Assembly (NCBI GenBank): GCA_009787085.1
Contig: WRGR01000036.1
Coordinates: 1 to 48,450 of the forward strand
Direction of reading: 5' to 3'
Length of the DNA: 48,450 nucleotides
Source: Actinomycetes bacterium
GTDB taxonomy: Bacteria > Actinomycetota > Coriobacteriia > Coriobacteriales > UBA8131
The position numbers were made by a program, and so were the translations under genes. The notes beneath the pieces are model-generated. The model was not told the DNA's origin. It searched no databases and saw only the letters and a list, made by a program, of their open reading frames with translations. Each line of letters begins with the position of its first letter. Position 1 is the first letter of the stretch. Positions 17,953 through 26,179 of this stretch are shown in pieces.

Positions 17953-18904
17953 GCCCTTTAGAATAGACAGGAACATCCTTGGCCTGCGCCGGGCGTTCTT
18001 CATCATCTCCGGCATTTTGGTTGTGGCGGCCTTGATCGCCCTGCCCTTAAGGTCGTTGAACTTCGGCATTGAGTTTGTCGGTGGCAGTTCGATGGACTTC
18101 AAGAGTACTGGTGAGATCACGATTGAACAGATGCGTCAGGCTTTTGACGATGCCCAAGTTGAGGGACCGGTCGTCCAGACGGCCAATGATGCCCGCACTG
18201 GCGAGCCCGGCTTCATCGTCCGGGTGCCGATCACCGATGCCCAGCAGGCCTCTGCTGTAGCTGACCAGATAGTCGCCACCCTCGGTCTCTCTGACGACTC
18301 GGTGGAGGTCAATACTATCAACCCCAGCTGGGGGGCATCGGTCACCCAGACATCGGCGATAGCTTTTGCTGTGGCCATTGCCCTGATCATCATTTACATC
18401 GCTATCCGCTTTGAGTATAAGATGGGTGTCTGTGCGGTGCTCTCCTTGGTCCACGACCTGCTGATCATTGTCGGCATCTACGCCATCACCGGGCGCGAGA
18501 TGACTCCGAACGTGGTGGCTGCACTTTTGACTATCATGGGCTATTCGCTCTACGATGCCGTCGTGGTCTTCCACCGCATCAACGACAATATGTCCAACAC
18601 TGCAAGCCATAGCTTCATGACCGTTGCCAACCACTCCATCAACCAAGTGCTGATGCGGACGATCAACACCACTTTGGCATCGTTGATTCCTGTGTTGGCG
18701 ATGCTCTTCTTTGGCGGTGAGACCCTACGGGACTTCGCATTCGCCATGTCCATTGGCCTGATACTTGGGTCGTACTCGTCGATTGCCATTGCCACGCCGC
18801 TCTATGCGCTCTGGAAACAGCGCGAGCCAAAGTTCAAGCGGCTGCGGAACAAGTTCGGGGAAGGCCTAGACGAGTTCACTGTAGCCGAGCAATTGGGGGA
18901 GTGA
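17945..18904 (+). CDS. secF: Protein translocase subunit SecF
   Basis: Partner of SecD in the export complex. Six predicted helices: one at the N-terminus (about residues 18-36) and five after residue 135, with the extracytoplasmic loop starting NFGIEFVGGSSMDF and the conserved GYSLYDAVVVFHRINDN segment. The ATG at 17945 overlaps the end of secD; GTG 17936 is an alternative. 319 residues. A strong terminator follows 15 bases after the stop and closes the operon. Confidence 0.95.
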   Translation: MVRPFRIDRNILGLRRAFFIISGILVVAALIALPLRSLNFGIEFVGGSSMDFKSTGEITIEQMRQAFDDAQVEGPVVQTANDARTGEPGFIVRVPITDAQQASAVADQIVATLGLSDDSVEVNTINPSWGASVTQTSAIAFAVAIALIIIYIAIRFEYKMGVCAVLSLVHDLLIIVGIYAITGREMTPNVVAALLTIMGYSLYDAVVVFHRINDNMSNTASHSFMTVANHSINQVLMRTINTTLASLIPVLAMLFFGGETLRDFAFAMSIGLILGSYSSIAIATPLYALWKQREPKFKRLRNKFGEGLDEFTVAEQLGE

Positions 18905-18919
18905 CAGGCCGACAGACGA

Positions 18920-18954
18920 CAACACGCCATCTTTCGAGATGGCGTGTTGGTTTT
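18920..18954. terminator. Strong hairpin terminator between convergent genes
   Basis: CAACACGCCATCT and its perfect 13-base complement flank a TTCG tetraloop, followed on the plus strand by GTTTT. It ends secDF and also lies just past the stop of the minus-strand zinc-ribbon gene, so it may serve both. Confidence 0.9.
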
Positions 18955-19708
18955 ACGGCAGCTTCCAGGAGACGCTGTTGTTAGCGTTGCCGTCTTTGAG
19001 TGGGTTGATGAGGTAAATCACGCTGTTTAGGCCGTTGCCAGCAAAGTAAAGGCTGGTGTTCAGTGTTTGCCCGGGAGCTAGCTGTTGGGCTTCTATGCCG
19101 CTAAATACGTTGTCGCCACTGGCTGTCTTGCCAGAATAGCAGTCTTTTTGCTTGCCGTTGGCATCTTGCATCAGCCATTGTGTGGAGAGCAGGTTCTGGT
19201 TATTGCCGGACTTGTTCACGAACTGGACAGTCACCTGGGTCAGTGCTTGCCCGTCGGCAGCAGTCGATGCCGGTGTGGCGGAAACAACTGTAATCAGCAA
19301 GTTATTGTTGTCAATGGTAGTCCCGATGGGCAGCTCGGCCAAAGTGTTCTGGTCGACTCGGCCGATAACTACCGGGGCAGACTGTTCGGGAAGGCTGGGG
19401 ACGGTGATCTGTGGGCGATAAAAAGCCAGAAGGTAAACGGTTATCGCTGCTAACAAGATAACGAAGACAAGCCAAAAAAACATCCGGCGATAAAAAGGCA
19501 GTAGGCTCTTGCTGCAATATGGGCAGCGTTTAACGTTGCTCACCACCCGGGCACCGCACCGGCGGCAACGTATTACCTTGCGGGAGAAACTGGGTGAGAT
19601 GGGGTTGCGGTCACGTGACGAATGACTGTGCGAGTTGCTGTCAAAACGATTGCCAGCATCAGAAAAATGCCAGTTGGTATGTGACCTCCTTCGCCGAGAA
19701 CCAGCCAA
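18953..19708 (-). CDS. Zinc-ribbon, single-helix membrane protein
   Basis: No specific family recognised. Near residues 48-66 two Cys pairs (CRRC and CPYC) make a zinc ribbon, followed by one transmembrane helix (RRMFFWLVFVILLAAITVYLL region) and an outside domain with VDQNTLAELPIGTTI, then a beta-rich stretch similar in style to DUF4352 domains. The likely start is TTG at 19708 with AGGAG five bases before; TTG 19757-19759 would add 17 residues. The first 45 residues are rich in Arg, Ser, His and Asn and do not look like normal coding sequence. A second, stronger AGGAGGT within this stretch is not followed by a usable in-frame start. Confidence 0.7.
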   Translation of the reverse strand: MAGSRRRRSHTNWHFSDAGNRFDSNSHSHSSRDRNPISPSFSRKVIRCRRCGARVVSNVKRCPYCSKSLLPFYRRMFFWLVFVILLAAITVYLLAFYRPQITVPSLPEQSAPVVIGRVDQNTLAELPIGTTIDNNNLLITVVSATPASTAADGQALTQVTVQFVNKSGNNQNLLSTQWLMQDANGKQKDCYSGKTASGDNVFSGIEAQQLAPGQTLNTSLYFAGNGLNSVIYLINPLKDGNANNSVSWKLP

Positions 19709-19897
19709 GTAAGCTCCTGTCGCATCCGTAGTAATACTTTTACGTGTTCCCCCTGACAATTGTAGCGTAATAGGGGCGAGCAGGTATTGCCATGGTTAGA
19801 AACTGTGAGAGAATAAAGACCAGAGAATAGGAAAACAGTCGAGATATCCGACATCCGTCAGCTTAGGCTGACAGTCAAGGCAGTGGAAGGATAAATC

Positions 19898-22800
19898 TTG
19901 CCGTCATTATGGGAGAGCAGGGCAGCCGACCCTCTCGCCACGCAAAAGTTGGCCGAACGGCTAGGCATAGGACAGCTCTTGGCGCGGATATTGGTCGCCC
20001 GGGGTTTTAGCGATGCTGGCATTGCCCAGGACTTTTTGGATGCCTCACTGGCAGCCATCGACCCCGAAGCTGAGAAGATCGCCGGTATGCCAGGGGCGGT
20101 AGAGGCATTGCTGGCGGCCATTGCCAGCCGAAAGCGCATCGTGGTATTCGGGGACTTCGATGTCGATGGGATATCCGCCACCGCCCTGCTGCACCGCGCC
20201 CTCTTGGAGCTGGGGGCTGATTCCGGCTATCTGATACCACTTCGGACGGATGAGGGTTATGGCCTGACCGATGCAGCAATAGAGCGGGTGCTCGAGCACA
20301 AGCCTGATGTCCTGATCACCGTGGACAACGGCATAGCCTCTTGGCGGGAGGCAGCACTGTTGAGGGCGGCCGGCATCGAGGTGATCGTCACAGACCACCA
20401 CGAGCCATCGGGTCTGCCTTTAGAGGGCATTCCCGTAACTGACCCTAAGCTCTCGGCCACTGGCGCCGGCCAAGACCTCTCAGGGGCTGGTGTGGCCTTG
20501 ATGCTGGTGAAGTTGGTAGGGGAAAAGCTGGGCAAGCCGGACCTCTGGCGGCAGCTCACCGACTTGGCCACACTGGGGACCGTGGCCGATATGATGAACT
20601 TGGATCCATTGAACCGCGCCTTGGTGCGCGATGGCATGGCTCGCATCAACACTGCCGCCCGCCCTGGGATCGCCGCACTGTTGGCATCCGGGGGCCAGCA
20701 GCCAGGGGAGCTGAGCGCTAATGACCTTTCCTTTGGGATCATACCCAAGATGAATGCTGCTGGCCGTCTCGATCAACCATTGCTGGCCTTGAAGCTGTTG
20801 ATCAGCGATGATGCTCGGCAACTAGCAGATACCGTAGAGCGCCTAGAGCAGATAAACCAGCAGCGCCGCCAGTTGGAGGCCGAGATGAGCGCTCAAGCTT
20901 TGGAGCAGATCGAGGCGAACTACCATGGCCAGAAACTGATAATAGCTGCCAACGACAACTGGCATGAGGGTGTCAAGGGCATTGTTGCCTCTCGCTTGGC
21001 CAATAAGTTCGGCGTTCCCTGCCTACTGTTCAGCTTGGTCGGTGATGAGGCTCGTGGCTCTGGTCGTAGCGTCGGGCGGATCAACTTGTTTGCGGCAGTT
21101 GCTGCCCTCCGTGACCTGACTCTCCGCTTCGGCGGCCACCAGTCGGCTTTGGGGTTGACGGTTGCCCGTAAAGACCTCCCGGAGTTTGCGAGGCGTCTTG
21201 AGGCCAATCTCTCCGAGCTTCCCGATGACGCCTTTCATCCGCCCATCGTCATTGATGCCCAAGTCGGCTTGAATGAGCTGGGCTATGATCAGGTCGACGA
21301 GCTTAAACGTATGGAGCCCTTCGGCCAAGGCAATCCGCCGCCGCTCTTGGCCAGCCGACATCTGGGGTTTGAGGTCACACGAGCCGTGGGCAAGGAAGCC
21401 AACCACTTGAGTTTCAAGGCCGCTGGCTCAGGCTGTCATGTTCAAGCCATCTGGTTCAATCCGCCGATGATCGATGCCTACTTAGGCTTCAAAGGCCAGG
21501 CCGACGTGGTTTACCAGCCGATCAGTGCGCTCTGGCGGGGGCGCAGGCAAGTGGAGATGAACGTCAAGGCGGTCTTTTCTTGTTCGGTTGAGCAGACCGT
21601 GAAAAACATCTTGCTGGGCAACGAAAACAAGCTTCACGATAGTCAAGAGAAGTCTCTGAATTTGCTGAAACGTGGCCGCTCCCCCTTGTTGGTGATGCCT
21701 ACCGGGCGTGGTAAGTCCATGGTTTTTGCAATGCATGCCGCCCGTCTGGCCTTAGAGCACGGCCAAGCCAGTATCTTCGTCTATCCTTTGCGGGCACTGC
21801 TTAACGACCAGTTCAGGCAAATGGAGCCGCTGTTTGCGGCTTTGGGCGTGAATTGTGCGCTGCTTTATGGCGAGACTGGCCTGAAGCGGCGCGACCAGCT
21901 TTATTGTCAGCTTGAAGAGGGCAACCTCTCGGTGGTTATGACCACTCCGGAGTTTTTGTTGCTGTATGCCCGCCGCCTGTCTGCTTCTGGTCGGGTGGCC
22001 TTCATGGCCGTCGATGAGGCTCACCACATCGCCCAAGACGGAAAAGACCACCGACCGGCTTATCGGGGGCTGAGCAGCTTGCGCCAGGACTTCGCCGGCC
22101 TTCAGGTGCTGGCCTGCAGTGCCACTGCCGACCTTCAGGCTGCCGAGGCCATCCGCCAGGAACTGCAACTGGACAGTTTGGTGGTCGATCAAGCCGAGCG
22201 CCTGAACCTGCACCTCGATGACCAGCGCGGTCATCCTGATAAGCTAAAGGCGGTGGCATCCTTGGTTGCTGCCAGTCCCAAGTCGTTGGTCTTTGTGGGC
22301 AGCCGCGATCAGGCACGGATACTTGCCCGCGACCTGCGTCAAGCGACCCCGATTCCCGAGCAGCTGGCATTTTACCATGCCGGCCTTGGGGGCGATGTCC
22401 GCCGTCAGCTGGCAGCGGATTTCCAAAGCGGCCAGCTGCGCTGCTTGGTGTCCACATCGGCGTTTGGGGAAGGTGTGAATATCCCCGACATCCGGGATAT
22501 CATAGTCTATCAGCCGCCTTTCAGCCTGACGGCTTTGAATCAACTGGCTGGCCGCGCCGGCCGCGACGGCCATGAGGCTTTTATCCATCTGTTTTTTGAT
22601 GAGCAAGACCTCAGCGCAGCCAAGGGACTTTTGTCATTGCGCTGCATCGCCCGTGACAGCTTGGCTTGCCTATATCGCTATCTGTTGTCCTTGAATCGGG
22701 GCAGCGAGCCGATGCCCATCAGTGACGAGGCTTTAGCCTTGGCCTGCCAGCGTATCGACGAGAACTCAGCGCCCAAAGTGCAGCAGATCGGCCTCGGGCT

Positions 22801-23038
22801 CCGGATACTGGCCGATCTTGGCCTGTTGATCCTGAATGAAGAATCCGGATGCCGACAAATCGTGCTATCATCGAAGAGGGAGAAGGTCGATTTGAATTCC
22901 AGCAGCCTGTATCTCGAGGCTCAGCGCGAGATGGAAGGCTTTGAGGTTTTTAGCCAATTGCTGGATCAGGCCGGCGTACAGAAGATCGAAAAATTGATCC
23001 AAGGGCCGATTGTGCCCCATGGAGCGGAGTGGGATTGA
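19898..23038 (+). CDS. recJ: RecJ exonuclease fused to a RecQ-like helicase
   Basis: Residues 1 to about 565 are RecJ, a 5'-3' single-strand DNA exonuclease of the DHH family. It has DFDVDGISAT (near 87), TVDNG, VTDHHEP (near 166), GTVADM, NAAGRLD and SGRSVGRINL, followed by the OB region FGQGNPPP. Residues about 575-1046 are a superfamily-2 helicase: PTGRGKS (Walker A), VYPLRALLNDQ, VDEAHHIAQDG, CSATA, VSTSAFGEGVNIPDI and NQLAGRAGRDGH. One polypeptide couples unwinding and degradation. TTG start with GGAAGG seven bases before. The end overlaps rel by one base. The helicase resembles RecQ in its core but shows no RQC or HRDC domain. Confidence 0.94.
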   Translation: MPSLWESRAADPLATQKLAERLGIGQLLARILVARGFSDAGIAQDFLDASLAAIDPEAEKIAGMPGAVEALLAAIASRKRIVVFGDFDVDGISATALLHRALLELGADSGYLIPLRTDEGYGLTDAAIERVLEHKPDVLITVDNGIASWREAALLRAAGIEVIVTDHHEPSGLPLEGIPVTDPKLSATGAGQDLSGAGVALMLVKLVGEKLGKPDLWRQLTDLATLGTVADMMNLDPLNRALVRDGMARINTAARPGIAALLASGGQQPGELSANDLSFGIIPKMNAAGRLDQPLLALKLLISDDARQLADTVERLEQINQQRRQLEAEMSAQALEQIEANYHGQKLIIAANDNWHEGVKGIVASRLANKFGVPCLLFSLVGDEARGSGRSVGRINLFAAVAALRDLTLRFGGHQSALGLTVARKDLPEFARRLEANLSELPDDAFHPPIVIDAQVGLNELGYDQVDELKRMEPFGQGNPPPLLASRHLGFEVTRAVGKEANHLSFKAAGSGCHVQAIWFNPPMIDAYLGFKGQADVVYQPISALWRGRRQVEMNVKAVFSCSVEQTVKNILLGNENKLHDSQEKSLNLLKRGRSPLLVMPTGRGKSMVFAMHAARLALEHGQASIFVYPLRALLNDQFRQMEPLFAALGVNCALLYGETGLKRRDQLYCQLEEGNLSVVMTTPEFLLLYARRLSASGRVAFMAVDEAHHIAQDGKDHRPAYRGLSSLRQDFAGLQVLACSATADLQAAEAIRQELQLDSLVVDQAERLNLHLDDQRGHPDKLKAVASLVAASPKSLVFVGSRDQARILARDLRQATPIPEQLAFYHAGLGGDVRRQLAADFQSGQLRCLVSTSAFGEGVNIPDIRDIIVYQPPFSLTALNQLAGRAGRDGHEAFIHLFFDEQDLSAAKGLLSLRCIARDSLACLYRYLLSLNRGSEPMPISDEALALACQRIDENSAPKVQQIGLGLRILADLGLLILNEESGCRQIVLSSKREKVDLNSSSLYLEAQREMEGFEVFSQLLDQAGVQKIEKLIQGPIVPHGAEWD

Positions 23039-25344
23039 TGACTAAAGACCCGATAAGGGAGACTATAGAGCAAGTTGACATCTCCCTGAACGCCTACGAG
23101 CAGCTACGGGAGAAGGTCGAGGGCTACCTAGGCGCTGATGACGTGGCTTTGGTGGACAAAGCCTACAATTTTGCTGCCCGAGTTCACCTTGGGCAGTTCC
23201 GTAAGTCCGGAGAGGCTTATATCAACCATCCGGTACAGGTGGCGCTGATCTTAGCTGAGCTGCGCATGGACGTTGCCACGATCTGCTCTGCCATCCTCCA
23301 TGACACCGTGGAAGACACCGACACCACCTTGGCAGATATCGAGCGGGAATTCTCGGCCGAGGTCTGCGAGCTGGTCGACGGAGTAACCAAGATCAGTCGC
23401 ATCGAGGTGGAATCGCTATCTGAGCAGCAGGTGGTCAACCTGCGCAAGATGCTCTTGGCCATGTCTCAAGACATTCGGGTGATCGTCATCAAATTGGCCG
23501 ACCGCCTGCACAATATGCGTACCCTTCAGGCCTTGCGTGAGGACAGGCGGATATTCAAGTCGCATGAGACCTTGGAGATCTACGCCCCTTTGGCGCACCG
23601 CCTGGGCATTAACTCCATCAAGTGGGAATTGGAGGACCTGGCCTTCTACTACTTGGAACCTGCCCGTTTCCATCAGATCAGCCGGATGGTGGCCGAGTCC
23701 CGGTCGGCTCGCGAACAGTACTTGGAGCGGATCATCAAACAACTCACCGAGGAGTTTGAGCGTTTGGGAATCGAGGTCAGGATCACCGGCCGTCCCAAGC
23801 ACCTCTGGTCGATCTACCAGAAGATGGAGCAGAAGGGCAAGGACTTCTCCGAGATCTACGACCTGATTGCCTTGCGGATTATCGTGGAGAGCGTTGGTGC
23901 CTGTTATACCTGCTTGGGGATCGTGCATACGTTCTGGATGCCGATCCAAGAGCGCTTCAAAGACTATATCGCCACACCTAAACTGAACGGCTACCAGAGC
24001 TTGCATACCACGGTTATCGGCCCGGCCGGCCGGCCGCTGGAAATCCAGATTCGTACTACTGAGATGCATTGGACCAGCGAGTATGGCATTGCCGCCCATT
24101 GGCGTTACAAGGGCAGTGACTTTTCGGAAAGCGACCTGCACTTAGAGGAGCGGCTCTCTTGGCTGCGGCAGATGCTGGAGTGGACAGAGGACACCGACGA
24201 CCCCCGGGAATTCATGGAGTCGCTGCGACAAGAGCTGAATTATACCGAGGTCTTCGTCTTCACGCCGAAGGGTGAGATCGTCAGCTTGCGGGTCGGCTCG
24301 ACACCGATTGACTTCGCCTACGCCATCCATACCGAAGTCGGTCACCATTGTGTCGGAGCCAAGGTAAACGGCTCGATTGTGCCGCTTTCCTATGAGTTGA
24401 CGATGGGCGACCGGGTAGAGATCCTGACCCAGAAGAACTCCGGCCCCTCACGTGATTGGCTGAACATCGTCAAAACGGCTTCTGCTCGCTCTAAGATCCG
24501 CTCTTATCTGGCCAAACAGGGCAGAGAAGACGATATTGCCCACGGCAAGGATTTGCTCAATGCTGAGTTTCGCCGTCATGGGCTGGGCATCTCAGTAGTA
24601 CGAATGCAAAAAATACTAAGGCAAGTTGCCACAATGATGGTAGACGGCAGTGCCGAAGATTTGCTAGCATTGATCGGTGCCGGCAAGCAGAGTGTTCGGC
24701 AGGTGGCAAACAGAATGCTGCGGGAGTTGAGCAGTGAGCAGGAAAGCCCTGCATTGGGCACAGCCGAGAGGCTCCTGGACTTCACCGGCAGCATGACTGG
24801 TGCCAAGGCATCGCCGATGCAAACGCTGCTGCCGCAGAAAACCGCACACAGCAAGCCGTCATCGGGGGTGTCAGTACGGGGCTTGGACGATGTCTTGGTG
24901 CGTCTGGCCCAGTGTTGCAACCCGGTGCCTGGCGATGAAATCGTCGGCTTTGTGACCCGTGGTCGGGGAGTCAGTGTACACTGCACGGACTGCCCGAATG
25001 CCAAGGCTCTGATGTTGTCTCCAGAGCGCATCATCACGGTGAACTGGGCTGAGGAAGGCAGTAAGCACACCGCCTACAAGGTGGAAGTTTTTGTGGAAGG
25101 GGTGGACAGGCTGCGTCTTTATGAGGACGTGACAAGTACTCTGGCAGCGACAGGCGTGAACATGACCGGAGCCAGTATGCAAGTACATGGCGACGGCTTG
25201 GTGGACATGCGGTATTTGTTCGAGGTCAGCTCAATTGCCCACATCGATAGAATACTGCGCGACCTACGCGCAGTGGACGGGGTGATCGATGCGCGGCGGA
25301 TGAGACCAGGAGAGGTGCTCGGCAAACGCCGTCAGCACCACTGA
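23038..25344 (+). CDS. rel: Bifunctional (p)ppGpp synthetase/hydrolase Rel
   Basis: Makes and degrades the stringent-response alarmone (p)ppGpp on ribosomes with uncharged tRNA. Domains in order: HD hydrolase (about 40-190; HDTVEDTDTT, KLADRLHNMRT), synthetase (about 230-360; KHLWSIYQKM, YDLIALRIIV, PKLNGYQSLHT), TGS (about 400-460; VFVFTPKGEIVSLRVGSTP), a helical part, a zinc-finger region with AQCCNPVPGDEIVG and HCTDCPN, and a C-terminal ACT domain (about 685-760). Intact hydrolase and synthetase motifs indicate both activities. ATG overlaps the recJ stop (TGATG); GTG 23029 is an alternative. No dtd gene follows, unlike many genomes. Confidence 0.96.
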   Translation: MTKDPIRETIEQVDISLNAYEQLREKVEGYLGADDVALVDKAYNFAARVHLGQFRKSGEAYINHPVQVALILAELRMDVATICSAILHDTVEDTDTTLADIEREFSAEVCELVDGVTKISRIEVESLSEQQVVNLRKMLLAMSQDIRVIVIKLADRLHNMRTLQALREDRRIFKSHETLEIYAPLAHRLGINSIKWELEDLAFYYLEPARFHQISRMVAESRSAREQYLERIIKQLTEEFERLGIEVRITGRPKHLWSIYQKMEQKGKDFSEIYDLIALRIIVESVGACYTCLGIVHTFWMPIQERFKDYIATPKLNGYQSLHTTVIGPAGRPLEIQIRTTEMHWTSEYGIAAHWRYKGSDFSESDLHLEERLSWLRQMLEWTEDTDDPREFMESLRQELNYTEVFVFTPKGEIVSLRVGSTPIDFAYAIHTEVGHHCVGAKVNGSIVPLSYELTMGDRVEILTQKNSGPSRDWLNIVKTASARSKIRSYLAKQGREDDIAHGKDLLNAEFRRHGLGISVVRMQKILRQVATMMVDGSAEDLLALIGAGKQSVRQVANRMLRELSSEQESPALGTAERLLDFTGSMTGAKASPMQTLLPQKTAHSKPSSGVSVRGLDDVLVRLAQCCNPVPGDEIVGFVTRGRGVSVHCTDCPNAKALMLSPERIITVNWAEEGSKHTAYKVEVFVEGVDRLRLYEDVTSTLAATGVNMTGASMQVHGDGLVDMRYLFEVSSIAHIDRILRDLRAVDGVIDARRMRPGEVLGKRRQHH

Positions 25345-25521
25345 GGAGGTACCGACAGGCTCGGCCACACCAATAGGCAGCCTGAGCTATCTCGACCTGC
25401 TGGGGGAGCGGCGGCCATTGCCGTAAGCAGTGGTGCCGCTAAGGCAGGCCGGTATGGACGGCTCAGTTTGCAGAATGGTGAGGAACTGCCGGTTGGTATT
25501 TTCTGAAGGTGAGGTTTCTAA

Positions 25522-26160
25522 ATGCGTATTGAGACAGTTGAGTTACAGGTTTACCGGCAGCCGGGTTTCATTACCAACTGCTATCTGCTTTACGACCAAC
25601 AGTTCCCAGAATTTCTGATGGTGGTGGATCCGGGTGATGACTATCCCTGCCTGAAGAAGGCTATCGGCAAGCGCAAGGTGATCAGCATTGTCTGTACACA
25701 CCACCATTATGACCACGTTGCTGCTTTGGCTGACTTGAAGGCCGATACCAACGCGCCGATTTTCGCCCATCGCATCGAGGCCCAGTCTATCATTGCCAGT
25801 GTGGCGGACATTGCCAGTAAGCGTCGCAAGTCTTGGAAGCGGCTGGTCATCGACCATCTGCTAGAGTCGGGAGACTGGATAACGATGGGTTCCGAAGGCT
25901 GTCAGGTGCTGCATACCCCGGGGCATAGTAAAGGCAGCATCTGCCTTTCGGACGCCGCCGGCAACGCCCTGATATCTGGCGACACGCTGTTTTTTGAGTC
26001 CTTTGGACGAACCGACTTGGCAGGTGGCAGCGACTCTGAGATGCGCCAGAGCCTGATGAGGCTCTCCACATTTGACGATGGGACGGTGGTCTATCCCGGG
26101 CACGGCCCCTCAACGACTATCGGCCATGAGCGTGCCAAAGGCACCCTCAACTTGCGCTGA
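25522..26160 (+). CDS. MBL-fold metallo-hydrolase (glyoxalase II-like)
   Basis: Metallo-beta-lactamase-fold hydrolase of 212 residues. Metal-binding motifs are THHHYDH, HTPGHSKGSIC, SGDTLFFESFGRTDL and VYPGHGPST, so both metal sites look complete. Proteins of this type beside rel are usually annotated as hydroxyacylglutathione-hydrolase-like, but substrate cannot be inferred. ATG preceded by GGTGAGG. The 177-base gap to rel shows no clear promoter or gene. pcrA starts 19 bases after its stop. Confidence 0.88.
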   Translation: MRIETVELQVYRQPGFITNCYLLYDQQFPEFLMVVDPGDDYPCLKKAIGKRKVISIVCTHHHYDHVAALADLKADTNAPIFAHRIEAQSIIASVADIASKRRKSWKRLVIDHLLESGDWITMGSEGCQVLHTPGHSKGSICLSDAAGNALISGDTLFFESFGRTDLAGGSDSEMRQSLMRLSTFDDGTVVYPGHGPSTTIGHERAKGTLNLR

Positions 26161-26179
26161 GCGCCGCACCAAGTATTCG

